Shown here piece by piece: positions 45,740 to 55,938 of a stretch of DNA of 64,000 nt. The notes under the pieces are model-generated. The model worked only from the letters and a program-made list of their open reading frames with translations. It did no database searches and was not told the DNA's origin. The translations under genes and the position numbers were made by a program. Position 1 is the first letter of the stretch. The number at the start of each line of letters is the position of its first letter. Origin of the DNA: Planctomycetaceae bacterium (lineage in GTDB: Bacteria > Planctomycetota > Planctomycetia > Pirellulales > UBA1268); the NCBI GenBank assembly GCA_902629495.1, contig CACORA010000004.1:15048-79047 (forward strand), written 5' to 3'.

Positions 45740-46585
45740 ATGGACCGCCAAGCTTTTCCCTGTATTGATGAACCGTATCGCTTGAGTCAGGATCATTGCC
45801 GACGTTTTCGTGAAGATGGTTTTGTGCATCTGTCGAATGTGTTTGATTCTGAGTCCTTGTTGTACTTTGAAAAAGAGATTACGAATCTGACGTTTCTCAA
45901 CAATCAGAATGCAGACGTTCCCATGCATAAGCGGGATACGTATTCACAGGCTTTTATCCAAGTCGGTAACCTTTGGACGAAGGGTGCAGTGGCAAGAGAA
46001 CTCACGTTTTCGCGCCGGCTTGCTCAGATTGCGGCAGAACTTCTTGGAACACGAGGCGTACGGCTGTGGCATGATCAGTCTCTTTATAAAGAGCCTGCCG
46101 GCGGGTTTACGCCGTGGCATGCTGATCAGCAGTATTGGCCGATGGCAAGTGCACTGTCGGTAACGGCGTGGATACCGTTGCATGCAGTTCCACTGGAGCA
46201 AGGTCCTCTGTCCTTTGGTCGTGGAAGTCATCGTAAACGAATTGGTCGAGAGCTTGCTATTTCAGATGATTCGGAGCGATTGATACGTCAAGCAATCGAT
46301 CAAGAAGGTATCGTAGAAGTAACCGAACCCTTTGCTGCTGGTGATGTTTCATTTCATCTTGGTTGGACGCTTCACCGTGCTGGTCCAAATACAACGTCTG
46401 AGCCACGAAAAGTCCATACAATTATTTATATGGATATCGACATGTGTCTTTCCAAACCAAAAAACCCCAACCAGCAACTAGACCATGAGAAATGGACACC
46501 ATCGACACACATCGGGGAGATAATGGATGACCCGCTGAATCCAGTACTCTTTGAACGGGTAGAGGATCCTGCGGGCGCTGACTAG
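45740..46585 (+). CDS. Phytanoyl-CoA dioxygenase family (PhyH) protein
   Basis: The 281-residue product is a typical PhyH-type Fe(II)/2-oxoglutarate oxygenase. The iron-binding H-x-D is in TPWHADQQYW, the distal His in LGWTLHRAGPNTT, and Arg in SEPRKVHTIIY can bind 2-oxoglutarate. Members hydroxylate small molecules or acyl chains in the cytoplasm. It begins five bases after the stop of the PHP hydrolase gene, with no good ribosome binding site of its own, so translation is likely coupled. No signal peptide is visible, unlike its operon partners, so it may act on the imported product. Confidence 0.85.
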   Translation: MDRQAFPCIDEPYRLSQDHCRRFREDGFVHLSNVFDSESLLYFEKEITNLTFLNNQNADVPMHKRDTYSQAFIQVGNLWTKGAVARELTFSRRLAQIAAELLGTRGVRLWHDQSLYKEPAGGFTPWHADQQYWPMASALSVTAWIPLHAVPLEQGPLSFGRGSHRKRIGRELAISDDSERLIRQAIDQEGIVEVTEPFAAGDVSFHLGWTLHRAGPNTTSEPRKVHTIIYMDIDMCLSKPKNPNQQLDHEKWTPSTHIGEIMDDPLNPVLFERVEDPAGAD

Positions 46586-46616
46586 TTTTACAGCCAGATG
46601 TTGAAAAGGTGATGAC

Positions 46617-47414
46617 ATGCAACGTTTAATTTTTTGCTGCCTGATACTGATTGGGGTGGATGGGCTTCTGGCCAGTGAAGAAAAAGTCCCGCTTCAGGCG
46701 ATGCAGGCGACGGTAAGAGTCTATGGAGATGGTCGATCAAGTACTGGATTCATTGTTCACATACCTGGCAAACAAGGTGAGGAAGAAGCGCATTTGCTCG
46801 TGACAGCCGCTCATGCATTTCACCAGATGCAGGCTGAGTTTGGCACGGTAGCATTTCGTGCACAGACGGCTGAAGGAACATGGCATCGACGTGAAATAAA
46901 GATCCAGATACGGCGTGAGGGAAAACCAACCTGGAAACAACATCAAGGTGCTGATATTGGATTCCTTCAAGTGGACATTCCCAAAGAGGTGAGTTGTCAA
47001 CCATTACAGCTTCGTAATGTTGCAACAGCAGAAGACTTCAATGGTGGGCGTATTCATGTCGGTCGCAGCGCGTGGGTAGCATGCTATCCTGCAAAAACTG
47101 AGTCGAATTCTGCTGGTTGGCCCGTTTTACGTTCAGGAGTCATTGCCACACATCCGCTTGTGCCTGCGGAATCGCTTGACCATTTTTTCGTTGACTATGC
47201 ACATTTCGGTGGTGACAGTGGAGCAGCTGTTGTTGTTGATGACGACGGTGAGCTACTCGTTGTAGGTATTGTTGTGGCAATGCAACGGCAAACGGATCGT
47301 ATTGTTAGCCCGTTTGAAGAAAAAATTATTCATCGTCCTTTAGGATTGGCTATTGTTGTTCCTTCGACGCTTCTTCATGATTTGATACAGCAATGGCGGT
47401 CGTCACAGACATAA
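46617..47414 (+). CDS. Secreted S1-family serine protease (trypsin-like)
   Basis: The 265-residue product has a signal peptide (about 1-20, ending GLLASEE). The trypsin-like triad is complete: His in LLVTAAHAF, Asp in GADIGFLQV, and Ser in HFGGDSGAAVV. There is no PDZ domain, so it is not an HtrA/DegP protein. AAGGTG precedes the ATG. It is the last gene of the 40692-47414 group, 31 bp after the PhyH gene. Target unknown; a housekeeping or processing role in the periplasm is possible. Confidence 0.8.
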   Translation: MQRLIFCCLILIGVDGLLASEEKVPLQAMQATVRVYGDGRSSTGFIVHIPGKQGEEEAHLLVTAAHAFHQMQAEFGTVAFRAQTAEGTWHRREIKIQIRREGKPTWKQHQGADIGFLQVDIPKEVSCQPLQLRNVATAEDFNGGRIHVGRSAWVACYPAKTESNSAGWPVLRSGVIATHPLVPAESLDHFFVDYAHFGGDSGAAVVVDDDGELLVVGIVVAMQRQTDRIVSPFEEKIIHRPLGLAIVVPSTLLHDLIQQWRSSQT

Positions 47415-47482
47415 GAAGAACATCAACGAAACTTTGCTTTTCCTGCCATGCGATGTCCAGCAGCCTTGGGGGGCGACGACGC

Positions 47483-47869
47483 TCAAAATCCAAAAATCAC
47501 AGCCAGTGCGACAATCCCAACAAGAACAAGTGCTGCACCCATATATCGGGCAATGGGAGTTCGATCACGATAACGATAGTGCTCATCTAAGATGGCACCC
47601 AGCATATGTCTGTGTTCCCGCATGCCTACGAGCGTTGCGGAGATGCCGAGTACAATAAGAGCTGCACCGAAGACCTTTGTTTTTGTTGGTGAGAGGTTGC
47701 CAAAGGTATTCTCAAAACCGAATGCAGCCTGCCCCAATCGTTCGATGGCAAAGCCAAGGCTGATCATTGCAAGGCTGGTCCGTACCCACGCAAGAAGTGT
47801 TCGGTCCGCAGATTGACGGTTGCGCTCTCTGGCCAATTGATCATTCAGGTCAGATTTTTCTTCAGACAT
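47483..47869 (-). CDS. DUF202 (YidH-like) membrane protein
   Basis: Starting at ATG 47869 the product has 128 residues; a longer frame to 47932 has no supporting site. The N-terminal DUF202 signature is clear (LARERNRQSADRTLLAWVRTSLAMISLGFAIERLG), followed by two more membrane segments (GAALIVLGISATLVGMRE; GAALVLVGIVALAVIFGF). DUF202 proteins are small three-helix inner-membrane proteins of unknown function, sometimes linked to stress or acid response. The gene is convergent with the serine protease gene. Confidence 0.85.
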   Translation of the reverse strand: MSEEKSDLNDQLARERNRQSADRTLLAWVRTSLAMISLGFAIERLGQAAFGFENTFGNLSPTKTKVFGAALIVLGISATLVGMREHRHMLGAILDEHYRYRDRTPIARYMGAALVLVGIVALAVIFGF

Positions 47870-48007
47870 GATGCTTTTATCTTTTAGATGAAAGAAAGGG
47901 AGATTTGTGAGCGAACAAACACATGCAAGCATTTGATTGAATTTCCTAAGACTATTTATATTTCATTTTGGTATCCAGAGAGACATATGAACAAAGGTGT
48001 ATAAGCC

Positions 48008-49585
48008 ATGCATAATCATTCAACAAAAAATGGCAGGCGCTACGGAGTGGATAGACGATCATTTCTCAGATATGCGGCAATGGTATCAGCTATCCCGTAT
48101 GCTCCGCTCCACGTTGCGGTTCCTGCTGGCCCGTCACCCGAATTTAGTGCATATCCGTTTTCACTTGGTGTGGCATCTGGTGATCCGGAACCAACAGGTG
48201 TCGTGATCTGGACGCGGCTTGCCCCTCAACCGTTAGATGGTGGTGGGATGAGTCCAATGCCCGTTGTGGTGAAGTGGGAGGTTGCTCACGATGAACGGTT
48301 TGGACAGGTTGTGTGTCAGGGTGATGCACTGGCTACACCACAACTTGGCCACTCCGTACATGTAGAAGTAGAAGGCCTGCAACCGAATCAATGGTATTTT
48401 TATCGGTTTCATGTCGGGAATGAAAGCAGCCCAGTGGGTCGAACACGCACAACACCAACTATTGGTAGTGCTATCGATCGTATGCGTTTTGCTTTTACAT
48501 CCTGTCAACATTACGAAAGTGGTTATTTTAATGGGTATCCGCACATGCAGTCAGATGATCCGGACCTGATTATTCATTTAGGCGACTACATCTATGAAGG
48601 TGCTGGAAATGAAAAACGGCAACGCAAGCATCTCGGTGGCGAAATCACTTCACTGAATGACTATCGAACTAGGTATTCTCAGTATCGACTCGATACCCTG
48701 TTGCAGGAAGCACATCAGTCAGCGCCATGGCTTGTGACCTGGGATGACCATGAATTTGATAATAACTATGCAGATTTCATTTCAGAGGAAGAAGGTGTAT
48801 CTCCAGAAGAATTCCTTATCCGCCGAATGAATGCATATCAAGCATATTATGAATTCATGCCGTTAAGACACCGTTCATTTCCGCATGGTCCACACATGAA
48901 GCTCTTTCGGAATTGTCGGTTTGGCAGCCTCGTGGATTTTCGTCTCCTTGACACACGGCAATATCGCACAGATCAACCAAATGGTGATCACCAAAAACCA
49001 ATGGAGGGGAAGGTATTTGACCAGAATGCGACGATGCTAGGCGAGCAACAGGAGGAGTGGCTGATGGCTGGGATGCTGCAGTCGCATACGAGATGGAACG
49101 TTTTAGCTCAACAGGTGATGATGGCCCCACTGAATCGAGGGAAAGGAGAAGATAAGCGCTATAGCATGGATCAGTGGCCTGGTTATGAAGTGAGTCGTCG
49201 TCGGCTCCTTCGGTTCTTTCATGAACGGAACATACCCAACCCAGTCGTCCTGACTGGAGATATTCACCTCAACTGGGTCAACGATTTGCAGCTCGATTTC
49301 CAAGATTCTTCGTCACCAGTTGTTGCGACTGAACTTGTCGGTACCTCGATGACTTCATCTGGTAATGGTGGGAATATCATTCCTGAATATGAGCGGGCTG
49401 CAAAACAAAATGACTTTGTGAAATTCTATAATTCAAATCGTGGATATGTGTTGTGTGAAGTCACTCCGGATATATGGACAACGTATTTTCGGACAACACC
49501 ATATGTTGATAAACCAGGTGCTCCGATTGAAACGAAAGGTACGTTTGTGATTCAAAATGGGATACCAGGTGCTCATTCAGCTTAA
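48008..49585 (+). CDS. PhoD-like alkaline phosphatase/phosphodiesterase
   Basis: The 525-residue product has a Tat signal (VDRRSFLRYAAMVSAIP), as expected for PhoD, which folds with Fe3+ and Ca2+ before export. An N-terminal beta domain (YPFSLGVASGDPEPTGVVIWTRL) is followed by the metallophosphatase core: FAFTSCQHYE, HLGDYIYEGAG, VTWDDHEFDNNY and VVLTGDIHLNWV. Length and motif order match the family. It probably releases phosphate from phosphoesters in the periplasm. AAAGGTG lies upstream of the ATG. No Pho box was evident to me in the short upstream gap. Confidence 0.9.
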   Translation: MHNHSTKNGRRYGVDRRSFLRYAAMVSAIPYAPLHVAVPAGPSPEFSAYPFSLGVASGDPEPTGVVIWTRLAPQPLDGGGMSPMPVVVKWEVAHDERFGQVVCQGDALATPQLGHSVHVEVEGLQPNQWYFYRFHVGNESSPVGRTRTTPTIGSAIDRMRFAFTSCQHYESGYFNGYPHMQSDDPDLIIHLGDYIYEGAGNEKRQRKHLGGEITSLNDYRTRYSQYRLDTLLQEAHQSAPWLVTWDDHEFDNNYADFISEEEGVSPEEFLIRRMNAYQAYYEFMPLRHRSFPHGPHMKLFRNCRFGSLVDFRLLDTRQYRTDQPNGDHQKPMEGKVFDQNATMLGEQQEEWLMAGMLQSHTRWNVLAQQVMMAPLNRGKGEDKRYSMDQWPGYEVSRRRLLRFFHERNIPNPVVLTGDIHLNWVNDLQLDFQDSSSPVVATELVGTSMTSSGNGGNIIPEYERAAKQNDFVKFYNSNRGYVLCEVTPDIWTTYFRTTPYVDKPGAPIETKGTFVIQNGIPGAHSA

Positions 49586-49611
49586 CTGTCGTGTGGCTTC
49601 TTAGATAGCTT

Positions 49612-52600
49612 TCACTTCACAGAGAGCGAGATGCTTTTAGAATGAGCAGAAAACTCTGGTGCATATCGGCTTTGAATGGTCGCAAACCCACTCGATGCGT
49701 TTCCGCTGTGTGTCACTCTCAAAGAATACTCAAAGACATGAGTTCCTCTTGGCAGTCTTTCAAAAAACATTCGTGTTGATGCATCGCGAATGGCGACATA
49801 CCAAGCTGCTCCATCGCCATACCGCCAGCCAGATAACACATCCATTGGCTCACTCAGACTTGGGCGATGATCTGAGAGTTCAAGAAACTCGTAATCACGA
49901 TCGCTTGTGACAACAAGTCGAACGACCAGTTCATCACCGATATCCACAACGTGTTGGTGGTCTAATGGCTCAAGGGATGGACCAGACTTTGTAAATTTCT
50001 TGACAAAGAGCTTTTTCTCAATCGCTAATTCTTGGTGTGCTTTGGCAGAAATATTGGCGATATCATCGAGATATTGCCAATGCACACCACCAAACGCAAG
50101 CCCCTCATCCTGCTTTTCCAAAGAAATCGTTGCCATGTCTGGATTGATTTCACTACGTATAAATCGGGTTTCAAAAAATCCGGTCCCGGCTTCTGTTTTT
50201 TGAGGACTGATTGTTTGTTTGCCCACAGTGAGCATGACCAATTCTTGCTGCCTGAGTAGATTTTTCCCACGGCCGATTAACGCACCCACAGCATCAGCTG
50301 TTGCGCGACTTCCTGGCCATCGACTGGTCCGCTTCTGAGAAAGAAGCCAAACCTTAAGGGCTTCAACGGCATCGGCATCTCCTGCGACTTCATCAAACGC
50401 CTCAATCATAATGGCTTGTGTTGCAATGGGAGCATGCGCCCAACTCCACCAGCCTGGGTGAGGATCTCTCCACCACATGCCTTGCCAGGAATCGGCTTCC
50501 GCTCCTGGTTGCACATCCGCGTCAACAGCTCGCTGCTTAAGACTCTCAATGATGGAGCGTGCGGTTTCTTTGTTCCCATAACGAGACATCGCAATCGCAA
50601 GTTGTCCCTGAGACCGTCGAGCATCAAGCTTCATCCATGACGTGTCAGCAACATCAAATGCCCAATCAATTGCCCCCAATGCTTTGCCCGTTGGTGGGGC
50701 GTGCTGTGTAAAGAAACTTCTCGCGTAAAGGGCATAAACACCAATTGGAGTAAGAACCATATCGTCAGGTGATTTGCCCCATTGTCTCAATGCTCGTTCT
50801 CGTTCCTCAATGAGCCTCTTGTCGAGCCAAGGAATCGCTCGGAGTGCCGTTTGAAGATCAATGTCTACTCCTGCCATATGCAGGCGGCCAAAACCGGTCA
50901 TAATGCCAAGTGTGACAGAGTCACAGGTCCGACCACCCGGAAACCAGGGCCAGCCACCATCGGCATTTCTAATTTTTTCAAGCCTTTCGATACTCTGTCG
51001 TACTTCATTATTTGCTCGATTCGTGTCAAAGAGGAGTGCGATGCGAGCCCGAGCTGCTGTTTCATCAACAGCATCACGAATCCATGGTGTTTCAGACAGT
51101 AACGTTTTGAAAAGGTCCGCATTTCTTTCTAAAGGACTCGTCAGTGTTTCCGTATTTTTCCACAGCTCAAAGATTTTTTGAATCTGAGGATCACTCGTAG
51201 CAAGATGTCGAGCAAACATGTTGGCGTACAGACGACTGAAAAGACCTTCAGTGCTTTCATCTGTTTCCTCCATGATGACGGGAAGAGCAAGCACTGCATA
51301 CCACGCAGGATTTGAAACTGCTTGAATGACGAGTGACTGATTCTGGATACCGTCAGGCGTCTTGTGTGCTGGTGTGCTGTTTGATAATCGCTCAAGAACG
51401 ACATCGCGTTTGCCGGGACCACGAATGGTAATCGGCACTGTTTCAGTTACTAGCACACGTCGCGGGAGGACCGGGATATATGCCTCTTCGCCATCCGCTA
51501 CCTGCCTGCCTGACTCGGAAGCAGTCCCAGTCGCAAGATACCGAAGAACATCTGTTCCATCAGCAATCCCGACATTGAACAGCACGGCTTGGGACTCACC
51601 AGCAGCAAGATCAAATGGTTTTTCCGAAGGGCCTTCGATCAGTTCGTCTCGATTGGCATCTGTCTGCGCATCCGCAAGAGAGAATTTCACGGTACCAGCA
51701 AGGCCACCGGTCGAGGCATTACTCACCTTGATTGGAATGACGACAGTATCACCCTCACGAAAAAACCGTGGCAGCATTGGTTCAACCATCAAGTCTTTGG
51801 ATGAGATACATGTATCTGAAAGTGTGCCACTGCGTAGGTGGGCATCATGGGCAAGACCCTTAAATTGCCAGGTTGTCAACGTGTCTGGAACACTGAATTC
51901 AATAGTGACAAGCCCATCCTTCCCGCTGGAGAGAGAAGGCATAAAAAAAGCGGTTTCAATAAGGTTTCTTCGAGGGGGAGGAGACGATGGCTTCGATGTG
52001 ATTGGTGTGTCATCTACAGTGACTCCGGCAGTATTAACCAATGCCTCTTTATCTCCTAAAAATGCATTCTGTTGATCAGCGCTTGCGGGTGCTGCTTTTG
52101 CCATCATGGATCGTGATCGCATCATTGGTGCCTCACTCAGAGAATCGTCCAGTGCCATTGCAGGATGCCCACTTTCCGCCGCATACATTTGGCTTCGACT
52201 AAACATTATTCCACCTCTCGGCACGCCAAACGGTGGTCGTAGCTCTCGAAAGCTCATGACAGGAACACGGACATACGATGTAGTAAATCGTCCACGAATA
52301 CGCCTGAGAGTTTCAGGTGCATTACTAAAGGTGAGATTTGTCCAGCCAGACTCACGGCGAAAGAGTCCGTTTAGACCAGAGCCTGGCCATGCATGGGTAG
52401 AGAGTGCATCAAGTGACTTATCGTAGAGTACTGCGAGCAGTTCCGCAGTTTGGGGAGATGCCTCGCCAGTAATGGCATTGGCGACACTCCTTATTCGTGC
52501 TCTCCAGACTTCTTTTGAACCAGGCTCCGTTTTTCGAGTGAAACGATCCCACTCGATTGTCAGTTGTTTGTCCTTCCATGGCACGTCGACAGTTTGATGT

Positions 52601-55600
52601 TGACGGTGAAGTCGGCCTTCTTTAACGATCCATGCATTCACAGTAAAGCCACCACGATTTGACTCAGTGACGTCGAATGCAATCGGCCATTGTGTTTGTC
52701 CAGGTTTTGTCCAGTATTGCTTCAATATTTTTCCAGCTTGGGAGATTTCAACATGCACCCGTCCGGATTCGTAGCCTGTACCGATCAGCGCTGTAAATGT
52801 CTCACCTGGAGAAACAGACTCATTTTCTGTTTTTAGAATGAAAGCACGCTTCGTGGTATATTGCTTTAAGTTTGGATTGATCACCTCAACAAGCTTGGTT
52901 GCTCGTACAGCAGGGGTTGCACCCTTGGCTGGTACTTCAAAGGTCACACGGTAGAGCCCTACAGGTAGATCAGTCGCAATGAGTTTCTTGCCGCTTACCG
53001 TATCTGTTGAAAGTGTGGTTTCAAAAACGGCCTCACCGTTACTCCAGGTTTCTGGAATAGCAGGATTGGGAGCAGGAGGTTCGAGTGGTTTAAGTTCATG
53101 ATGTACGCGTGGAGATGGCTGGTTGCCAAAAAAGTTCCCACGATCAACATGCGATGGCTGAACAAGTCGATGCACCTTGAGTACACCGGTGCCAGTCCGT
53201 GGCTCACCATCAAGAGTCGAGGTTGAAATAGTGATGTCGACGTGAGCCGAGGTGCCATTGGCAACAGACTGCCATTCATCGACAGCAAGAGATGCATCAA
53301 TATCAGTATAGCCAGCACGAATCACTTTCTCATCAGACCGAGTTTCTCCACCCCGATCGGTGACCTCTGCAACCACTTTATACGTAAACACTGGGAGAGA
53401 TTCTTTGGGTACCGAGCGATCTGCAAGGGCAGGAAATACAATCTGAAACGCGCCAGTGGCATCCGTCGTTGTGGTACCGCGGGCGATGCGCTGCGCACCA
53501 CCATCGAAAGGAAGCCATGGAAAAAAAGAGCGACACCAGATTGGAAAACGCACAGTTCGCTCAACTCGCCAACGCACGGAGGACTCAGTGACAGGAAGGC
53601 CAGTGTAGGTTGCAGCTGTTCCGGAGAGTGAAATCTCATCACCAAGAGGAACGCTTTTTTTGGGAGAGGCAATTGTGACTTCAAACTTTGGTCGCTTGTA
53701 TTCTTCAACACGGACACCGACAGATCCCTGCGTGTTTGCAGTGCGGGCCCGAAGAGACCATCTCCCTGGCAGACAACCAGAGGGAATGGAAAAATTACCA
53801 TGAAAAGAGCCATTCGCATTTGTCGTATGACGAGAGGTTGCAACGTCCCGGCCATTGGCGTCACGCAATGTTACGTCTACAACAACATTCGAAAGCGCTG
53901 CATATTGTGCCCGGGCCTGATCGCCAGTTGCGGCGATACCCTTATAAAAGACGATCTGTCCTGGCCGATGTATACCCCGATCTGTCATGAGAATGATGTT
54001 CTTTACAACAGCTTGACGGATATTGCGTCCTACACCTCTCGGAAAATTGGCAACGGTCTCTTGGCGACCTTCAACATCTGCTGATGCAACAATCACAACC
54101 GGTTGTCCCTGAGTTACTTCCAATTCAAATCGACCAGAAGCATTTGTCGTGACGGCATGCGATTGCTCAACAACCTGAGCATTTCCTTTTCTTTCTCGTA
54201 CAAAGACTTTGACTTCGGCGTGCTGAATAGGTTCCCCCGTTCGAACATCGACAATGAAGCCATTTACAATGGGGTTGCCTTGTTGTTGATTGCCACGTTG
54301 AGCCGGTTGCCGTGGTTGTCCCTGTACGGACGCCGCCTCAGTTACAAATGTTCCTCGACTCTGTTCGGTGATAATTGCCAGTCGTGTTACCCATACAAGC
54401 GTGGCTGAGACAACGTTATCAATGTCTCCAAACCCCGGTTTTTGGCTAGCAATGACCCAATAAGATCCTGGATCGAGATTGGCAGCGTCGAGTGAGGAAC
54501 CGACTGGAAGGTCAATAAATTGCTCTTGATAGTCTGGGACGTGTGGTAAATCTGCTGTGTGTTCACGGACAGCTGGGAGGGTGAGCATCGCTTTTCGATC
54601 AGTGTCATCCATCCAGCTTCCGTAAGCGTTTCTTGTCTTGAGTCGACCAAGCCAATCAGCTTTACAAACACGGATATGAACCTTCTCAAGATTGCGATAT
54701 GTGATACGAATCGAAGGAAAAGGTTTCGCCCATGTCCGCTCTGTAGATACGGAGAGTGTCTTTGCCTCGATTTGTTTCACCAGATTTGCACACTGAGCTC
54801 CTCCGTGCGTTTTCGGGTGGGCTGACGCTGCGGCCTGAGCTGTTGCATGTGCTTGTACAAGATCACCATGTTGGCGGAGCAGCGTTGCTAATACAAACGA
54901 TGCACGCGCCGCTGTTTCATGCTTTTCTGCATGTTCAATAAATATTCTAAGTGACTTTTCCTTGCGTTTGTCGACACCATCACCAACAACGATTTCTGAT
55001 GCCCACAGTATCCTTTCAAGATCAGCTGACAAAAAGGCCGAAGGATCAGCATCATCACGATGAAACGTGATGAGTTCACGATATAGGAGTGCCGCTTCAA
55101 GAATAGGTGACTCTCGATCCGTGATATCATCATCTGATTCAGGGTGCCAGGATAAAAAATCATCGAGCGTTCCAAGTGCTGGCGAACGAACGTCGATTTC
55201 AAATGCATCTTCGGGTGCGATGAGGCCTCGCTCACCAGACTGCAAGAAAACAAGAGCATCGTGCACAACGACATCCCAGACAGTTGGACGATAGGCATCA
55301 GACATCGAACCTTTTTGGAGCAGTGCGTCCCACGCTGTGACGGGCAAAGACTGTAGGACTTTTTTCTTGGTATCCGTGGAATCACCAAGTGCAGATTTAA
55401 ATTGTTTCCTAATTTCAGCAATGATGGTCGGAAGGTCCCACTGAGATATTTTGGAGAGATCCGTTCCACCAGCACCACCTTGTGTCCTCGTGCGATAACG
55501 CCATTGATTTTGCTGATAGAATCCCCAGATCCAATTTGCTTGAATGGCATGAAGTACGTGTTGTGTTTGTTGCGGAGCCGTTTTAATTTCTTCTGCTAAG

Positions 55601-55938
55601 CGGATAAGACGTGCAGGATCATCAGGCGGTCTATCTCCTGTCTCAGTCAGTATCCGCGTGGCGATTGCCCGAGCGACTTCATCCCACGCCTCTTTAGCAC
55701 GTGCCTGCTCTTCAATGCCTTTCAACAGCTGTGCAGCCGTTTTCGGTTTCCCTTCATTGAGCGATCGCTGTATCGACTCCCAGAGTTCCTTTCGTGAGCT
55801 GTTTGCGTCATCTGCTTTGATCGAAGGCTGGGTGACAACGATCACCCCAAGGCTCAAGAAAAGCATTCCAGCAAAAAAGTAACGTGCTCGAATAGTAAAT
55901 GGGTTGTGCAAGGGGTTCATTTGCAGCCATACAAACAT
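49612..55938 (-). CDS. Alpha-2-macroglobulin family protein, thioester lost
   Basis: ATG at 55938 has GGGAG six bases upstream, giving 2,108 residues with an export segment at about 20-42. A TPR/helical N-terminus leads into MG-type beta domains, with a carboxypeptidase-regulatory-like insert (NGFIVDVRTGEPIQHAEVKVFV) and the MG-like ILMTDRGIHRPGQIVFYKG. ETAFFMPSLSSGKDGLVTIEFSVPDTLTTW is the standard A2M segment. At the thioester position (51244-51255) the residues read STEG instead of CxEQ, within ESTEGLFSRLYAN, so the covalent trap is missing. The helical toroid follows (GWPWFPGG). Bacterial A2Ms inhibit proteases in the periplasm; this one would do so, if at all, without a thioester. No PBP1C gene is adjacent. 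Confidence 0.85.
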   Translation of the reverse strand: MFVWLQMNPLHNPFTIRARYFFAGMLFLSLGVIVVTQPSIKADDANSSRKELWESIQRSLNEGKPKTAAQLLKGIEEQARAKEAWDEVARAIATRILTETGDRPPDDPARLIRLAEEIKTAPQQTQHVLHAIQANWIWGFYQQNQWRYRTRTQGGAGGTDLSKISQWDLPTIIAEIRKQFKSALGDSTDTKKKVLQSLPVTAWDALLQKGSMSDAYRPTVWDVVVHDALVFLQSGERGLIAPEDAFEIDVRSPALGTLDDFLSWHPESDDDITDRESPILEAALLYRELITFHRDDADPSAFLSADLERILWASEIVVGDGVDKRKEKSLRIFIEHAEKHETAARASFVLATLLRQHGDLVQAHATAQAAASAHPKTHGGAQCANLVKQIEAKTLSVSTERTWAKPFPSIRITYRNLEKVHIRVCKADWLGRLKTRNAYGSWMDDTDRKAMLTLPAVREHTADLPHVPDYQEQFIDLPVGSSLDAANLDPGSYWVIASQKPGFGDIDNVVSATLVWVTRLAIITEQSRGTFVTEAASVQGQPRQPAQRGNQQQGNPIVNGFIVDVRTGEPIQHAEVKVFVRERKGNAQVVEQSHAVTTNASGRFELEVTQGQPVVIVASADVEGRQETVANFPRGVGRNIRQAVVKNIILMTDRGIHRPGQIVFYKGIAATGDQARAQYAALSNVVVDVTLRDANGRDVATSRHTTNANGSFHGNFSIPSGCLPGRWSLRARTANTQGSVGVRVEEYKRPKFEVTIASPKKSVPLGDEISLSGTAATYTGLPVTESSVRWRVERTVRFPIWCRSFFPWLPFDGGAQRIARGTTTTDATGAFQIVFPALADRSVPKESLPVFTYKVVAEVTDRGGETRSDEKVIRAGYTDIDASLAVDEWQSVANGTSAHVDITISTSTLDGEPRTGTGVLKVHRLVQPSHVDRGNFFGNQPSPRVHHELKPLEPPAPNPAIPETWSNGEAVFETTLSTDTVSGKKLIATDLPVGLYRVTFEVPAKGATPAVRATKLVEVINPNLKQYTTKRAFILKTENESVSPGETFTALIGTGYESGRVHVEISQAGKILKQYWTKPGQTQWPIAFDVTESNRGGFTVNAWIVKEGRLHRQHQTVDVPWKDKQLTIEWDRFTRKTEPGSKEVWRARIRSVANAITGEASPQTAELLAVLYDKSLDALSTHAWPGSGLNGLFRRESGWTNLTFSNAPETLRRIRGRFTTSYVRVPVMSFRELRPPFGVPRGGIMFSRSQMYAAESGHPAMALDDSLSEAPMMRSRSMMAKAAPASADQQNAFLGDKEALVNTAGVTVDDTPITSKPSSPPPRRNLIETAFFMPSLSSGKDGLVTIEFSVPDTLTTWQFKGLAHDAHLRSGTLSDTCISSKDLMVEPMLPRFFREGDTVVIPIKVSNASTGGLAGTVKFSLADAQTDANRDELIEGPSEKPFDLAAGESQAVLFNVGIADGTDVLRYLATGTASESGRQVADGEEAYIPVLPRRVLVTETVPITIRGPGKRDVVLERLSNSTPAHKTPDGIQNQSLVIQAVSNPAWYAVLALPVIMEETDESTEGLFSRLYANMFARHLATSDPQIQKIFELWKNTETLTSPLERNADLFKTLLSETPWIRDAVDETAARARIALLFDTNRANNEVRQSIERLEKIRNADGGWPWFPGGRTCDSVTLGIMTGFGRLHMAGVDIDLQTALRAIPWLDKRLIEERERALRQWGKSPDDMVLTPIGVYALYARSFFTQHAPPTGKALGAIDWAFDVADTSWMKLDARRSQGQLAIAMSRYGNKETARSIIESLKQRAVDADVQPGAEADSWQGMWWRDPHPGWWSWAHAPIATQAIMIEAFDEVAGDADAVEALKVWLLSQKRTSRWPGSRATADAVGALIGRGKNLLRQQELVMLTVGKQTISPQKTEAGTGFFETRFIRSEINPDMATISLEKQDEGLAFGGVHWQYLDDIANISAKAHQELAIEKKLFVKKFTKSGPSLEPLDHQHVVDIGDELVVRLVVTSDRDYEFLELSDHRPSLSEPMDVLSGWRYGDGAAWYVAIRDASTRMFFERLPRGTHVFEYSLRVTHSGNASSGFATIQSRYAPEFSAHSKSISLSVK

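Noticed and set aside
46617..47414. HtrA/DegP protease
   Set aside because: Catalytic triad is present but the protein is only 265 residues and has no PDZ domain.
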